From positions 1,138,501 to 1,202,500 of the forward strand of contig JAXRKN010000045.1 of NCBI GenBank assembly GCA_038502055.1: a stretch of 64,000 nucleotides of DNA. Reading direction: 5' to 3'. Position numbers and translations under genes: made by a program. The notes beneath the pieces were generated by a model. The model searched no databases and was not told the DNA's origin. It saw only the letters and a list, made by a program, of their open reading frames with translations. The stretch's first letter is position 1, and each line of letters begins with the position of its first letter. Below, one piece after another: positions 11,828-23,100 of this stretch. The DNA is from Tanytarsus gracilentus (lineage: Eukaryota > Arthropoda > Insecta > Diptera > Chironomidae).

Positions 11828-12775
11828 CTCAAATTGCACTTCTTAACTCGGATGTCTACAAGATACTAACATGCTGCATGCGATTTTCTTATTACTTTCT
11901 ATCTCACTTCTTCAGCAGCACACACTCAAGATTAACTCAATTGGAGAGGAAATTCTTAATAACGTTTCAAGTGTTGCGGTTATGCGGCGAGGTTGAATGA
12001 GTTCTAAATACGTGAATAAGATAAAGAAGTTAATAAGAAAGAAATTGACAATATGAAACTGTAAAACAATATCTCGAGTGTTTACACCTTGCTGAAACTT
12101 TCCTTTATCAGACATGTTCGATTGTAGGACACGAATCACTGATTATTCATTAATTGATTGGTGCTTGCAGATATTAATTTGAGACAATCTCAGTGCTCTA
12201 ATTTATTTACCGATTTAATCAATGATAAAAAGTGATTTGGCTAGAGTGAGAACTAGGTTTAGATATTGATATAATTTCAGATGACATGGAAAAAAAATTC
12301 AAAATAAATCAAGGGAAAGTTTGAATTTGTTTTTCAAGAATAGATTTTAACTTTTTCGTTATAAATATTAAATTTAAAATTTCAACCAACTTTAATCAAA
12401 TCAAAGTTCCTCTTGAATTAATTATATTAATCATAACCCGAGGTTTAATATATTGGTGCTGACTGATGACCATAATTCAATAGTACAAATATGTTTTAAA
12501 AGAAAGTGAAAAATTCTTTCGCTTTAAATTAATTGAAAATTCAAATCACGTCTTTTGGCACTTCTGCAAGAAAACACGAATGTATTGAAGCGGTAAAAAG
12601 TGAATTTTTAGTCCCTTTTTCTGTACACCCACACTCCCACATAATTTTGCATACAATAGTTGACACTTTTCCAAAAATCAAATAAAAAACTTTTGAATTG
12701 ATCGAAATTCAATCAGTTTAATTCTGCTAATTGACGGTGATCGATCGAGTGAAGAGCAAAATATTAAAAGACAAA
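11828..12775. other. Divergent promoter region between two small secreted-protein genes
   Basis: Lies between the minus-strand Osiris-like gene and the next plus-strand gene, so both promoters should be here. No TATA box is decisive. A 67-codon minus-strand frame starting with ATG near 12115 has no recognisable product and is left unannotated. Confidence 0.35.
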
Positions 12776-13574
12776 ATGAATCGAATTTTTTGCATTATTG
12801 TTGTTGTTTTGTGCTATACTTCCGCAATCATGTGCCAAGTTAGTAGTGATAATGTGGAGTCTCATATTCAAGGTAAAGTGAATTTTTCAAGGAAAAAGAA
12901 TAAGAAATTAAATTAACCTTTAAGCTAGACAGACATTGAATGAACTTTTTCAATAACTAGTTTAGAAAATCAAATGTAATTTTGAGTGAAATTCATGAAA
13001 GAAACTCAAAATTACTTGTGTGCATTGACTTACTGAAAGAAAATATGAAGTTTTACAATGTGTCAAATTCTCGTTTTTTTGTTCATGAATTAGAGTGAAC
13101 TTATGCAAAAATATGTTAAACTGTTGCAATAAGAAAAAAATGTGAAAACTGATTTTAATAAATTTTATAAAAATCTTCTTTTTTTGCTTTAAAAAAGTCT
13201 AATTTAAAATTCAAAATTTTTTGAATAGAGCCACGAACTTTCGGACATCATTTCCTTAAGCGTATCAGCTTTGCAATAATTCCTGCTGCATTTGTTGTTG
13301 GAATGATCACGACTCTTTTGGGAGCTTTAACCATCGTGTCAGTCAAAGGACTTGGGGTTGGTGTGAGTATAAAGTCTACCATAAATATGTTTTAACCTTT
13401 CATAAACTACAAAACATAATTATTTCCTTAATCACTTATTCTAAAATTCTTTAGGTTGTCCTCTTGATTCTCACAATTGGTCAAATGATCGCCAGGGGAC
13501 TTCCACAGGCAGTGCCATTGACTTATGCATCAGGCCCACCAGCACCAGTCCCAGTGCTTTACAAAGACTGGTAA
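12776..13574 (+). CDS. Small secreted membrane protein, Osiris-like hydrophobic core
   Basis: Three exons, 12776-12872, 13229-13362 and 13455-13574, give 116 aa. There is a clear signal peptide (MNRIFCIIVVVLCYTSAIMC), a short polar segment, then a long hydrophobic region (SFAIIPAAFVVGMITTLLG and GLGVGVVLLILTIGQMIAR) that resembles the Osiris core, and a Pro-rich end finishing VPVLYKDW. AATAAA at 13676-13681 fits a transcript ending soon after the stop. An alternative is possible: a donor at 13571 (gtaatttt) and an acceptor before 13752 would replace the last Trp-stop by a 34-residue tail ending at 13852. The poly(A) signal favours the shorter form. Function unknown; its place between two Osiris-like genes suggests common origin. 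Confidence 0.65.
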
Positions 13575-14210
13575 TTTTCTTTAATTTACAATTCCTCTAA
13601 ACCTTAAATTTGCCATCAATTAACTTATTTATTTAAATTAATTTATTTGCTGTTTTTCTTTGTTTTTGAAATTGCAATAAAGAAAAAATAACGGAAATTG
13701 TTAAATTAATTAATTGAATGCTTTCGTGGTTAATTAAACTCGGAATTTCAGCATGGTATTGAGGCCAACAAGCAGTTTTCGTCACGCTTTAGAATATTTT
13801 CGCCAAAAAACAATACTATATCGTTTCTGTGAAGACGACACAAATAATTTATGACGCGCACGATTTTTGCGCTTTATTAAATTCATCGATGATGCGTTTC
13901 GAATGTTAGCGAATATCACGTGCTCTATTTTTCAGTCTTACTTTCAGTAGAGACAACATGGAATCCGGTATTCCAGAACTAGGTAATGGGCTGCCACAAG
14001 TTTAGCACATGAGAATGCTCTCGCGCATATACACTTGTTAACCGCTAAGCGTCTGTGAAAAGAGAATAGCGGTTATGTTTGCAGCATTGCATCTCCTTCC
14101 TTTGCCAATTATTACTCTCTTTAGCGCAAGATTAGACCGAGTGCAGTTTAGTCTTTACTGTTGCATCGCATCGAGTGGAGTGAATTTTTATATCTCTTAA
14201 GAATAAAAAT
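13575..14210. other. Spacer and promoter of the second Osiris-like gene
   Basis: Holds the 3' UTR of the small membrane protein and, near 14100-14170, a less AT-rich stretch (GAGTGCAGTTTAGTC) that looks like an initiator region for the next gene. A 25-nt ATG-bearing segment at 13958-13982 is bounded by splice-like sites but has no visible partner exon. Confidence 0.35.
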
Positions 14211-15147
14211 ATGTGGAAAATTATCGCAATGATTGTGATTTTTCATCACGGCGTAAGTTGTGCAATGAGAAAATCCTGGAAATCATCAGCAAATTTTGAT
14301 GAAGACATTCCAAAGTTTACGCCTTTTGAAAATATGGAGAGTGAGGTTGAGGAGGTTAAAGAGGTCAAGGATATTAAAACAACTGAAGCAGTGACACACC
14401 CATCGCCTTCAGCTGAGACTCTAAAAATCAGCAGTAAATTTAAAATGCCAGAAAAAATTGGCAAATTTTTTAAAGAAGAATCAAAAGACGGATTTGGGAA
14501 ATTTGCTTATGAAATTCCAGAAGAATCGAGTGAAGAGAAGTCAAATGATAAGAACGATGAAATTCTTAAAAAATTAGAAGTAAATCATGAAAATCTTGAA
14601 GATGATGATGACGATGAAGCTTATGAAATTTCATCGTTTGATGCAAAAGATAACGCAACTCACTACAATATCGGACGGTTTGCGAATGTCACCGTTGATG
14701 AAGAAGACAGTTCCGTAAATGTTAATTTAGATAAAAACACCTTAAAAGAAATTTTCTCAGGTTAGTTTCGTATTAAGTTTAAAATAATAATTGAATCAAT
14801 GTTAATTTTTAATTTTAACAGGACGAGGAAAAAAGTTTGGAATGCTTGAAAGAATTGTTCCTCTTTTTATTTTGCCCTTCCTTCTTCAATCAGCGATCAT
14901 TCCCTTTATGTTGACAACCATCAAACTTTTTCTCATGAAATCTCTTCTCGCTGGAAAGGTTGCAATTCTTTTCCTCCTCTTAGGTGCACTCCGATCTCAC
15001 CACCAGAGCTTGTATATGAAATCATTCGCACAAAGTGGACCTTTTTTACATAGAGACTATCCTTTTCCTACCTTTCCAGAGCGACGCCATGAAACGCAGT
15101 TCGATGGCTATAAGGTGGATGGAAAGCCTGAATCATTTATAAATTAA
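14211..15147 (+). CDS. Osiris-like (DUF1676) secreted membrane protein
   Basis: Two exons, 14211-14760 and 14822-15147, joined in phase 1, give 291 aa. Signal peptide MWKIIAMIVIFHHGVSC; a long acidic, low-complexity middle (residues about 20-180, rich in Glu, Asp, Lys, Ser); then the family's signature order of a basic patch GRGKKFG and a long hydrophobic domain beginning MLERIVPLFILPFLLQSAI, followed by LLAGKVAILFLLLGALRS, and a polar tail with aromatic residues (HRDYPFPTF). This Gly/Arg/Lys plus double hydrophobic arrangement is characteristic of Osiris proteins, which act in the secretory or endosomal system of cuticle-forming cells. The usual cysteine pair near the N-terminus is not obvious. 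AATAAA motifs near 15400 fit the 3' end. Confidence 0.82.
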
Positions 15148-15540
15148 CTCAATATGGAATCTATGGAAAGTAACTTGAATTTATTTAAATAGAAATTAAA
15201 ATTTCAGCCTCTATGATGCACTTAAGAAATTTTCCTCTTCTCTATACCAAAAAGAACTTGAAACGCTAAATTATTTTGTAAATTTAATTGAAAAAAAATT
15301 TAGGTATTTATTTTTAAAAACCAACAAAATTTTAGATAAAAAATAGAATTTAAGTTTATAAAAATTTATTGCATTTTTTGTATAACTTTAATGGATAAAT
15401 AAATAATAAATATTTATTGAAAAATTTGATTCATTTAAATTTTAAATCACAATTTGTAAGAAAATGTTTTCAAAAATAAATTAATTTCAGTGAAATCTAC
15501 TCAGTAACCTTAGTGGTAAAAATATTTTTTTAATTTTAAA
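15148..15540. other. Spacer between Osiris-like gene and tetraspanin
   Basis: Very AT-rich; carries the poly(A) signals of the upstream gene near 15400 and nothing else recognisable. Confidence 0.4.
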
Positions 15541-16743
15541 ATGAGACCACAAAAATTGTATTTGTGTCTCTTTCGAACACTCATAGCTGTCACATCTTTT
15601 GAAATTATCGCTGGACTTTTACTTGTCGCCATCTCCGAGTACACAAAACTTTTTCTCGGTGACAATATTTTTCAAATTGAGAAGCACGAAGCACTTAAAG
15701 TGATTTTAATAGCGAAAATATATGGATTGCATGTGTCGATTTGCTTCTCGGGTGGCATAATTGTTATTTTACTCTTCAACGATGTGTACACGAGGCATTT
15801 GAAAGTATGCACAATTTTATGGATTTTGTTAAGCATTGAGACAGCTATTGGATCACTATTTATGACTTGGCTTTACATCGACACAATGAACTATGTGGCT
15901 TTAAATTTTGAAGAGTCTCTAAAAGTTGGCATCAAACTATACGAAAGCGATCCACAGTGGGTTCTGATATTCGATAATCTTCAATACAATTATCAATGCT
16001 GCGGCGTTTCCAATCACACCGACTGGTCAAGAGTAAATTTTTCACCAGAACAAGAAGGCGATTTATTAAAATTATCATCAAAACAACTCATTATGCTGCC
16101 TTATAGTTGCGCTCGCGGGATTTCATCAACAAAAGTTTATACCAATAATGACAATGTACACTTGAGTGGGTGTTTTCCCGTCATATCTGACATTATCGAT
16201 GATTTAAATAAAATTACAAAGGTAGTCAACGGATTTATTGGTTTGAATGTGGTGAGTGCGAATAATATGTGTTAAATTACCTATAATTTAAATTAAAAAG
16301 TTTTGATTCAAACTTTTAAAATATTTATCCAGATTGTACTCATTATCTTAGCCCGAGCAGTTTTCATGTACTCAAGAATATACTCGTCAGATGCCAGCTT
16401 AGTCTTTGAAAGTGAACATCTATTATATGTAAGACACAAACCAGAACTAATAAATTCCGTTCAACATAAAAAATAAATTTACTTTAATGTTTTGCAGACG
16501 ACAGAAGAAAATGAAAATGTTGAGATGGAAAATAGAGCAAAGAAGAAGCGAGAATTGTGTCAATGTAAGTATTTAAATTCTAGTTTTGTACGAGATGAGA
16601 CATGTTTGAGAAATTTTTACTCTCGTCTGCAAAAAATTCTTCTCATGTCCGTGAAGTATTTTTCAAAATCTGAAATTTTAATCCCAAAATATATTTTTTT
16701 TCCAGATCGGATCATAAATTCAACCTACAGAGAAAATGACTAG
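15541..16743 (+). CDS. Tetraspanin
   Basis: Four exons (15541-16251, 16333-16428, 16498-16564, 16706-16743) give 303 aa. Tetraspanins are four-pass membrane proteins that organise receptor and adhesion microdomains. Seen here: TM1 (about residues 13-33, SFEIIAGLLLVAI), TM2 and TM3 (LHVSICFSGGIIVILLF; CTILWILLSIETAIGSLF), a large extracellular loop with the diagnostic CCG motif (YNYQCCGVSNHTDW), further cysteines in LPYSCARG and LSGCFP, and TM4 around the 16251/16333 junction (IGLNV-IVLIILARAVFMYS). The C-terminal tail is charged and ends YRENDs-type polar sequence. AATAAA at 16791-16796 fits polyadenylation. Insects have dozens of tetraspanins; I cannot assign an orthologue. Some family members have a longer first exon upstream, but the ATG at 15541 gives a complete TM1. 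Confidence 0.88.
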
Positions 16744-18581
16744 GCAATGTTATAATTATTTATTAATAATGCTTTCACATAAGATTCATTAATAAAAATT
16801 AATAAAATTAAAAGAATTTCATTTCTGATTTAATTTCTTTTTTCTTGGACATTCCTATGCAAATGTTGTATTAAGCGCACACAACGCGTCGAGGTGGAAA
16901 GTTATAGTTTTTCTTTCCATTATCATTTATAGCAAGTGACCTCAAAAAGCGATTGTAATAGCGGTGATAAGAAAAGCAATACAGAAAATATGTCGATGTC
17001 ACGGAATCGAGTGGCTCATGCTCACTAATCATATAAAATGTAGACGATAACTAGGGTTGAAAATTAGAAAATTGACGCAATTTTGGCTGATTTTCTAAAA
17101 TCCAGTATGATTTTATGTAAGTTTTTATTATCACATGCTATTACAGTTCCCTCAGAAGGAGTAGCAAAAAACTCATTAGTTAATCATTAAATCGATAGCA
17201 ATTATAACAATTACTTTTTGACACTTATCAGCAATGAACAAGCTTCATGCGAGGAACAATGCTAGCAATAAATCATTTTTTGATAAGGGAATACTTTTTG
17301 AGTAGCTTGTAAAATTATCTTTTCTTTTGAAGAAAAATATATTTTAAGTACCCGTGAAATGGGTTTAAAATCTGTAGTACAATGTCAAATTAAAGCGATT
17401 TGTAGTCTATATTTTAAGCAATTCGGATCAGAAAAAAATATTTTAAGTAAACTGTGATCATGGGTTTTGGTGATTATGTGAGCAGAGTGCTTAGTAAGTT
17501 TGAAATGTTGCCAAAAGTTTTGTGGTTGTGATTTTATTGGAAGTTGAAAAATAAACTAATTAAAAAATTATTCACAATATTTTTCAAAAAATCCAGAAAA
17601 ATTAATGAAAAAACTTTGAGAACTTAAAATTAAAAAAGTTCAAAAATTTTATAAAAAAATTTATAGAATGAAAATGAAAATAATTTTTTTTTCTATTTGA
17701 TTGAACATGTGACTCGAATTGTTCAAATTCAATGAAAATAAGAGTCCACTATCGGTATGTACAACCAATGTTCTCTATCAAGGTGTTGGAAGACCTAGTT
17801 ACGTTTTAATTATTATTTCTTTTTTGTCCCAATTAACATCGCAACTAAGACTTTATATTAGAAAAATCAATGACTAGAAGTAAATAATATTTTTGAACAC
17901 CAAAAGTGGTTTATTATTTATCATCTGCATGTGATTGATATAAATACGATATACTTAAATATTAATTAAACATTTCCAACAATTTTTCCATGTTCGTGTG
18001 TACGAAAAATATTTTCGATCGATTTTCTTTGCTTCGATTTACTAATGAGGTCACCGCAGTTGAGGTGCACAACCTGACTTCTATGTAGTGAAAGTTCAAT
18101 GGAAAGAGCTAAATGCGAAGAACATTATTTTTATCAAAAATATATTAGCTGATAAATTGCTCAAGAAGACAAAGAAAGGTTAAGAGTTTTCAAAATTTAA
18201 AAGTGCATTTTAAAGAAACTAAGAAACTAATGTTAAAAAAATAAAATTTTATAGCTCCGTTTTTATTTTTCAAACAAAAAATTTAAATTTTAAAAGCTCC
18301 AAAATTCTTCATTTTTAAAATCAGTCTCTTCGCTACCTCTCCAAGTTTTAAACTGAAAATCTGTCAAAAATTTTGGAACTCATTCTCACAGGTGCATTTT
18401 TATCAAGAATTATATTTGTAGTGAAAGATAAAAATAATTGATAAGACATACTCATTGTAACGGTATGCGAGGGTTAAATGTGGAAGAACAGAAAAAACTC
18501 GATTTTTTCATTCGACAGTATACGTCGAAAATTCATCGTGAAAGGATCTAAAGGAAAATTTAAATCAAAAAAATTAGAAAA
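16744..18581. other. Intergenic, upstream of aminopeptidase promoter 1
   Basis: AT-rich DNA between the tetraspanin and the first aminopeptidase exon set. The promoter for that exon set should lie in the last few hundred bases, but no core element stands out. No exon or repeat is supported. Confidence 0.35.
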
Positions 18582-20152
18582 ATGAGTAAATTCGGTGCTT
18601 GCGTTGATTCAACTCTAAGTATGTAATAATTTTGCAAAAATATGCCACGCAATTCTAGAAAATAAAAATCGATCGTATGATGTAATAATTTTCTAATTTA
18701 TAGCAATCGATAAAGTGGCACTTATAAGTGCTTCGTTTTTCACTTGGAATTAACTTTTTCAAACTTCCAACGAAATCTTATCTTATCTTGATAAGTTTTC
18801 TTCAACACAATTAACTAAATTTGTATTTCACAATTGTTTTGCGACTTTTCTTTTAGCGTGGATCGGAAACAATAAACTTTCATCATTTTTAATTGTATGC
18901 ACATTTGCATTTATTGTCTCAACATGGACACTGGGTAAAGATTAACGAAATCATAGAAAACACTTTTGAAGTTTAAGCTAAAGTGTTTTCCTATTTCTTT
19001 TATTGCTAAAATTTTTAGCTGCAATTAATGCTGAATTGAGAAGGGAAATAGATAATACAACCCCAGCTCCCTCAGAGGCACCAACAAATGCTCCTACAGA
19101 TGCTCCTACAGATGCTCCTACAAATGCTCCTACTAATGCTCCTACAGAGGAACCAACAAATCCTCCTACAGACGCACCTACAACAGGAGCTGTAAGAAGA
19201 AGACGTTTTGCATAAGTTTTCGGCTTGAATTTTTAAAATATTAAATTTCATTTAATTTCATCTATTTAACTATGAGACAACTTTATCTTTTAACTTTATA
19301 TTAATAATTTCTGTTTCGGTGATTATAAAGGAATTTTATTAAAAAAATTTGGTGGTTTTTGTGCTGTGTATTTGTACTTAATTTTTGTTCATGAATTAGC
19401 ATTACGTATGCATAATTTTTTTTAAAGCTGTAATTGAGAAAATAAAAGTTAATGAATTTCTAAATGTGAGTTTCATTCGACTTTTTAAAAAAATTTTAAA
19501 TGCTTGCACATTTTTCATTTTCTGTCTAGTCTCTGTCATAAATTTTTTTTGATGTATAGTTTAATTGCTTTAATTTCACTCAATTGAGTGATTCATTGAT
19601 TGTTAAAGTCGACGATCACATGGAGTGTGGTGAGAAAAAAATTCACCACATAAAGCTGAAAGCTCATGCAAAGCTCTTCAATTTAAATGTAACTGAAATT
19701 TAATCGAGTTCTCTTTCTCAGGCAACAACGTCTGCACCACCTGTCGTGAATTTGAGACTAAAGGACACGCTTTTTCCAATTTCATATGATTTATTTTTAT
19801 ATCCTAATCTTGTTGAAAGAGTGTTCACTGGAAATGTCAAAATTTTACTCAACATTCTGGAAGCGACTGATGAAATTGTTCTTCATGTTAATAACCTCAC
19901 AATCAGCTCCATCAATTACTCGGCTGCAACGGTTTCTGTATGAATTTTTAAAAAAATTTAATTTCTCTGTTTTAAACATTTTCTTTAGAGCCATGATATC
20001 GATGTGTCGATGGAACAACTTAAAATTAAATTAGGATCCATAGCTCCTGTAAGCAATAACTCGATACTTGAGATTGATTTTTCAGGAACGTTTGAAGATA
20101 AAATAGTTGGTTTTTATCTCAGTTCGTACAAAGATACAACAAAGGGCGACAG
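18582..20152 (+). CDS. Aminopeptidase N, alternative N-terminal exon set 1
   Basis: Five exons, 18582-18618, 18857-18934, 19019-19191, 19722-19937 and 19989-20152, encode the first 222 residues of an M1 aminopeptidase: a short cytoplasmic N-terminus, one membrane anchor (about residues 20-41, SSFLIVCTFAFIVSTWTL), a Thr/Pro stalk of repeated APT units, and the start of the M1 N-terminal domain (LRLKDTLFPISYDLFLYP; DKIVGFYLSSYKD). The set ends in phase 2 with GAC-AG before gtgagtc, the same phase and residue (Arg) as set 2 at 26931, so it can join the shared exon at 27029 for a 982-aa type II membrane peptidase. If donor 19192 is not used, the third exon reads on to a stop at 19215, giving a 103-aa mucin-like protein. 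No further M1 exons of its own exist before set 2. Confidence 0.72.
19079..19180 (+). repeat. Coding repeat: Ala-Pro-Thr stalk
   Basis: About nine repeats of a 12-nt unit (consensus gctcctacaaat or -gat) encode tandem APTN/APTD/APTE units. Such Thr/Pro stretches are usually O-glycosylated and act as rigid stalks that hold an ectodomain off the membrane, as in several insect aminopeptidases and mucins. Confidence 0.85.
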
Positions 20153-23100
20153 GTGAGTCAAAAATATGTATTTTTTGCTCATAACTCCCGCATTTAGTAA
20201 TATTTGTTAGCTTTTATTTTGATGATAATGACGCAGAAACAGTTTTGTGCCAAATTTAATGGCAACCAGTTTTCTTGTCAACTGGCAAAATATTTTTAAT
20301 TTTGGGGCAGAAAGAAATTTCTTAGCAGTATCATTTTTATTTTTGGTGTCGATTGAGGCGATAATTCTTTAGGCAAATGTTCAGAAGTAAGTATTTTATT
20401 TTAAAAAGTTTAATTTAACAATGAATTTTGTTTAACTTAGTTAAAAATATAATAATCAGATAGGTTTAAAAAAACATTAAGAGAAAAGTTCAATTCCATG
20501 TTAAATTTTAAAATTTATTTAAAATTTAATACATAAGATTGTCTCGCGCCACGACAAAACATTAAAATGATGAACGATCTTATTTTCATGTTGCACGTTA
20601 GCGGAATAAAATTTAATTTGCATTTGCACACTGTGTGTGACAGTTTTGAATAACAATTTGACTTAAATATTCCGCTGTACACTCGTGACTGCTGCTTCAA
20701 TTAAATCTAATTATTCAATTAGGTTTTAAATAGCTCGGAGTATCAATAAATTATATGTACATAATACACCTTATTTATAATTTATTTCCTCTTAATTTTA
20801 TGATGATTTATTGCAAACTTTGACAAAATTTTAAGTAAAAATATTTTGATGACAATAAAAACTTATAAAAAGTTTGTAAAAATTACTTCAAAAACATAAA
20901 AATGTTCTCCCTTGCTTTTCTTATTTCCTGTCAAATAATTTTTGCATTATGAACAACTTATTTCTTAATCATCCACAATATATTTTTACAATTTGTTAGT
21001 CAACAAAATGACACTTCAACATAATCTGATCAAAATTAACACCTTGTCAAAGTGACTCACCTCATTAATCACGTCTCAAATTGACCAGTATCCCTCTCTT
21101 TTCCTCACTCTGTCAAATAAAATTTAAAAACAAAAATTTCAACACAAATTTATTTTTCTTTAGACTATTTGGGTCAAAAAAAGCCGAAAACTCTTCTCAT
21201 TTTCTCTTTTTTAATGTTACTCTTTGCTTTCGTCATCGAATTGCATTGACAATCGTCATCACATCATCGTTGCTGCATGTTATGAATGGATAATATAGAC
21301 AAACAAAAACGAATTGTCCACATGCAAAAGAAATAAATTTAAAGTGAGTTGAGTATCTCCATAATTAATAAGGCAATAGAGCATGCAATAAATCCATTCG
21401 AGATTCCATAAAAACACTTTACGTGCGTGATGATGTAATAACTTATAGGTTGATTAATATCCACTTTGTATATCGGCAAAGAAACGTGGCTGACCACCGC
21501 GTGTATATGTAACAAAGTCAAAAATTATTTCTTCAATCGCTTTCTATTTGTTTTGAGTGATGCTGGTAGTCGATGTTGCAATGGCACTTTTTCCTGTCTG
21601 CTAATTTTATTTAGCCGCGAGCATAAAGGAAGTTGCCGGTCGTCTATCATCTACTTGAAATTAAGCCTTATTCATCATGCAATTGAGATAATTTTCAATC
21701 GTCATGCAACAAATTTCACTAGGCGATGATGACAGAGATTAAGAGTTTGATAGCAAATCTATGCAAAACCTTCAAGTCAACCAAATCACATGATATTCTC
21801 AGACCATAATAAAAAAAACATCAACAAGCTTCCCTCGAAAAAAATTTGAGAGAGAAAATCACTCACAAAAATGCAAAAAGTTGAATGTGACTGTTGAGGA
21901 AAAAAATTTGAAAAATTACATTTACCAAATTTATTAAAATTTTAGGAATAAAAAGATCATTTTTAAATTACTGTCTTAATTAAAAAATTCTTTTAAAAAA
22001 ATCTAAATTTAATTTTTTAGTTTTTTTTTCGAAAACAATACTTGCATTCCCACCGCGAATGCCCTATAAACTATTATTTACGTTTTAGTATTACGAAAAG
22101 ATGGAAAATGAAGAAAAAAAACTAAAACATTTTTTTCAGTTTCAAATCGACGATCGTTTCGTGCAGACGTAAATTATTTCGACAGCGCGTTTAGTCTCGT
22201 TCGTGTGTATAAAAAATTATTCTCGGGCATAGAAAAGAAATTTTGCGAATGTTCGCGCAGTAACAAATTTTTATTCTTTTGGTCAGTTCTTTTGAAGCTC
22301 AATTCTTTCATTTTTTTCGGGAGGAAGAAAACGGGTTTTCTTTCTTTAACAACGTGCGATGATCCAATTCACTTTTCGGGTCGATGAATTCTGCACAAAC
22401 CACACATCAGTTATTCATGTTGCGTTATACAGCCAAAAAATATCATGTCGCGTGAAGAATTCAAAATTTTGAGAAATTGCTATAGTTGCGGTAAAAAAAT
22501 ATTAGCGACAGTAAATTAAAGTGTCGGAAAAAAAGTGAAAAGTAAAACAGAAAAAAATCTGAAAGTTTTTAAAAAACGTTTAAAAAATTTTGCACAACTG
22601 TTTAAGACAAGTCGATGTTAAATTAGTCAATTTCAAGTTTAAAAAATTATAATTTTTCATCATCAAATGAAATCGAGAACTTTTGAGAGCTGCGATCAAT
22701 TTACAAGTTAAATTGCATTAAATGCAAAATTGATTCACTCGTGCATTGCATAACTAAACAATGCACGCGATTTTGAATATAATTTTTTATAATGTCAAAC
22801 GTAAAAAATCTTTTATCACTGTCGCTTTGTTGCTCTTGTTTATGACTCGATAATTTTTTTGTTTGCCGCATGCCGTTTGCTTCCAAACATTTCTCAGTTT
22901 AATTGCCGCGAAATCGATTTTGAGCAAAAGAAAGAAATTTGAGTGAATCAAAAAGTCATTTGTAGCAACGCCATTGACACAAGATCAAAAACGTTTCGAT
23001 AACGGTTTAGTTTTCTCTATAGACTCTCTCATTGTTGTCATCGCATCATGCGTGTGTGAGTAATGGTCAAATTAGTGAAGTGTGAATTAAAGCGATCAGT

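Noticed and set aside
11828..11839. Four extra N-terminal codons on the minus-strand Osiris-like gene
   Set aside because: They start at GTG; the first ATG (11827) gives an immediate signal peptide.
11912..12139. Minus-strand frame with a hydrophobic segment upstream of the Osiris-like gene
   Set aside because: Short, no recognisable family, lies in a divergent promoter region; composition fits translated AT-rich DNA.
13958..13982. ATG-bearing mini-exon bounded by splice-like sites
   Set aside because: No downstream acceptor in a compatible phase belongs to a gene that needs an N-terminus.
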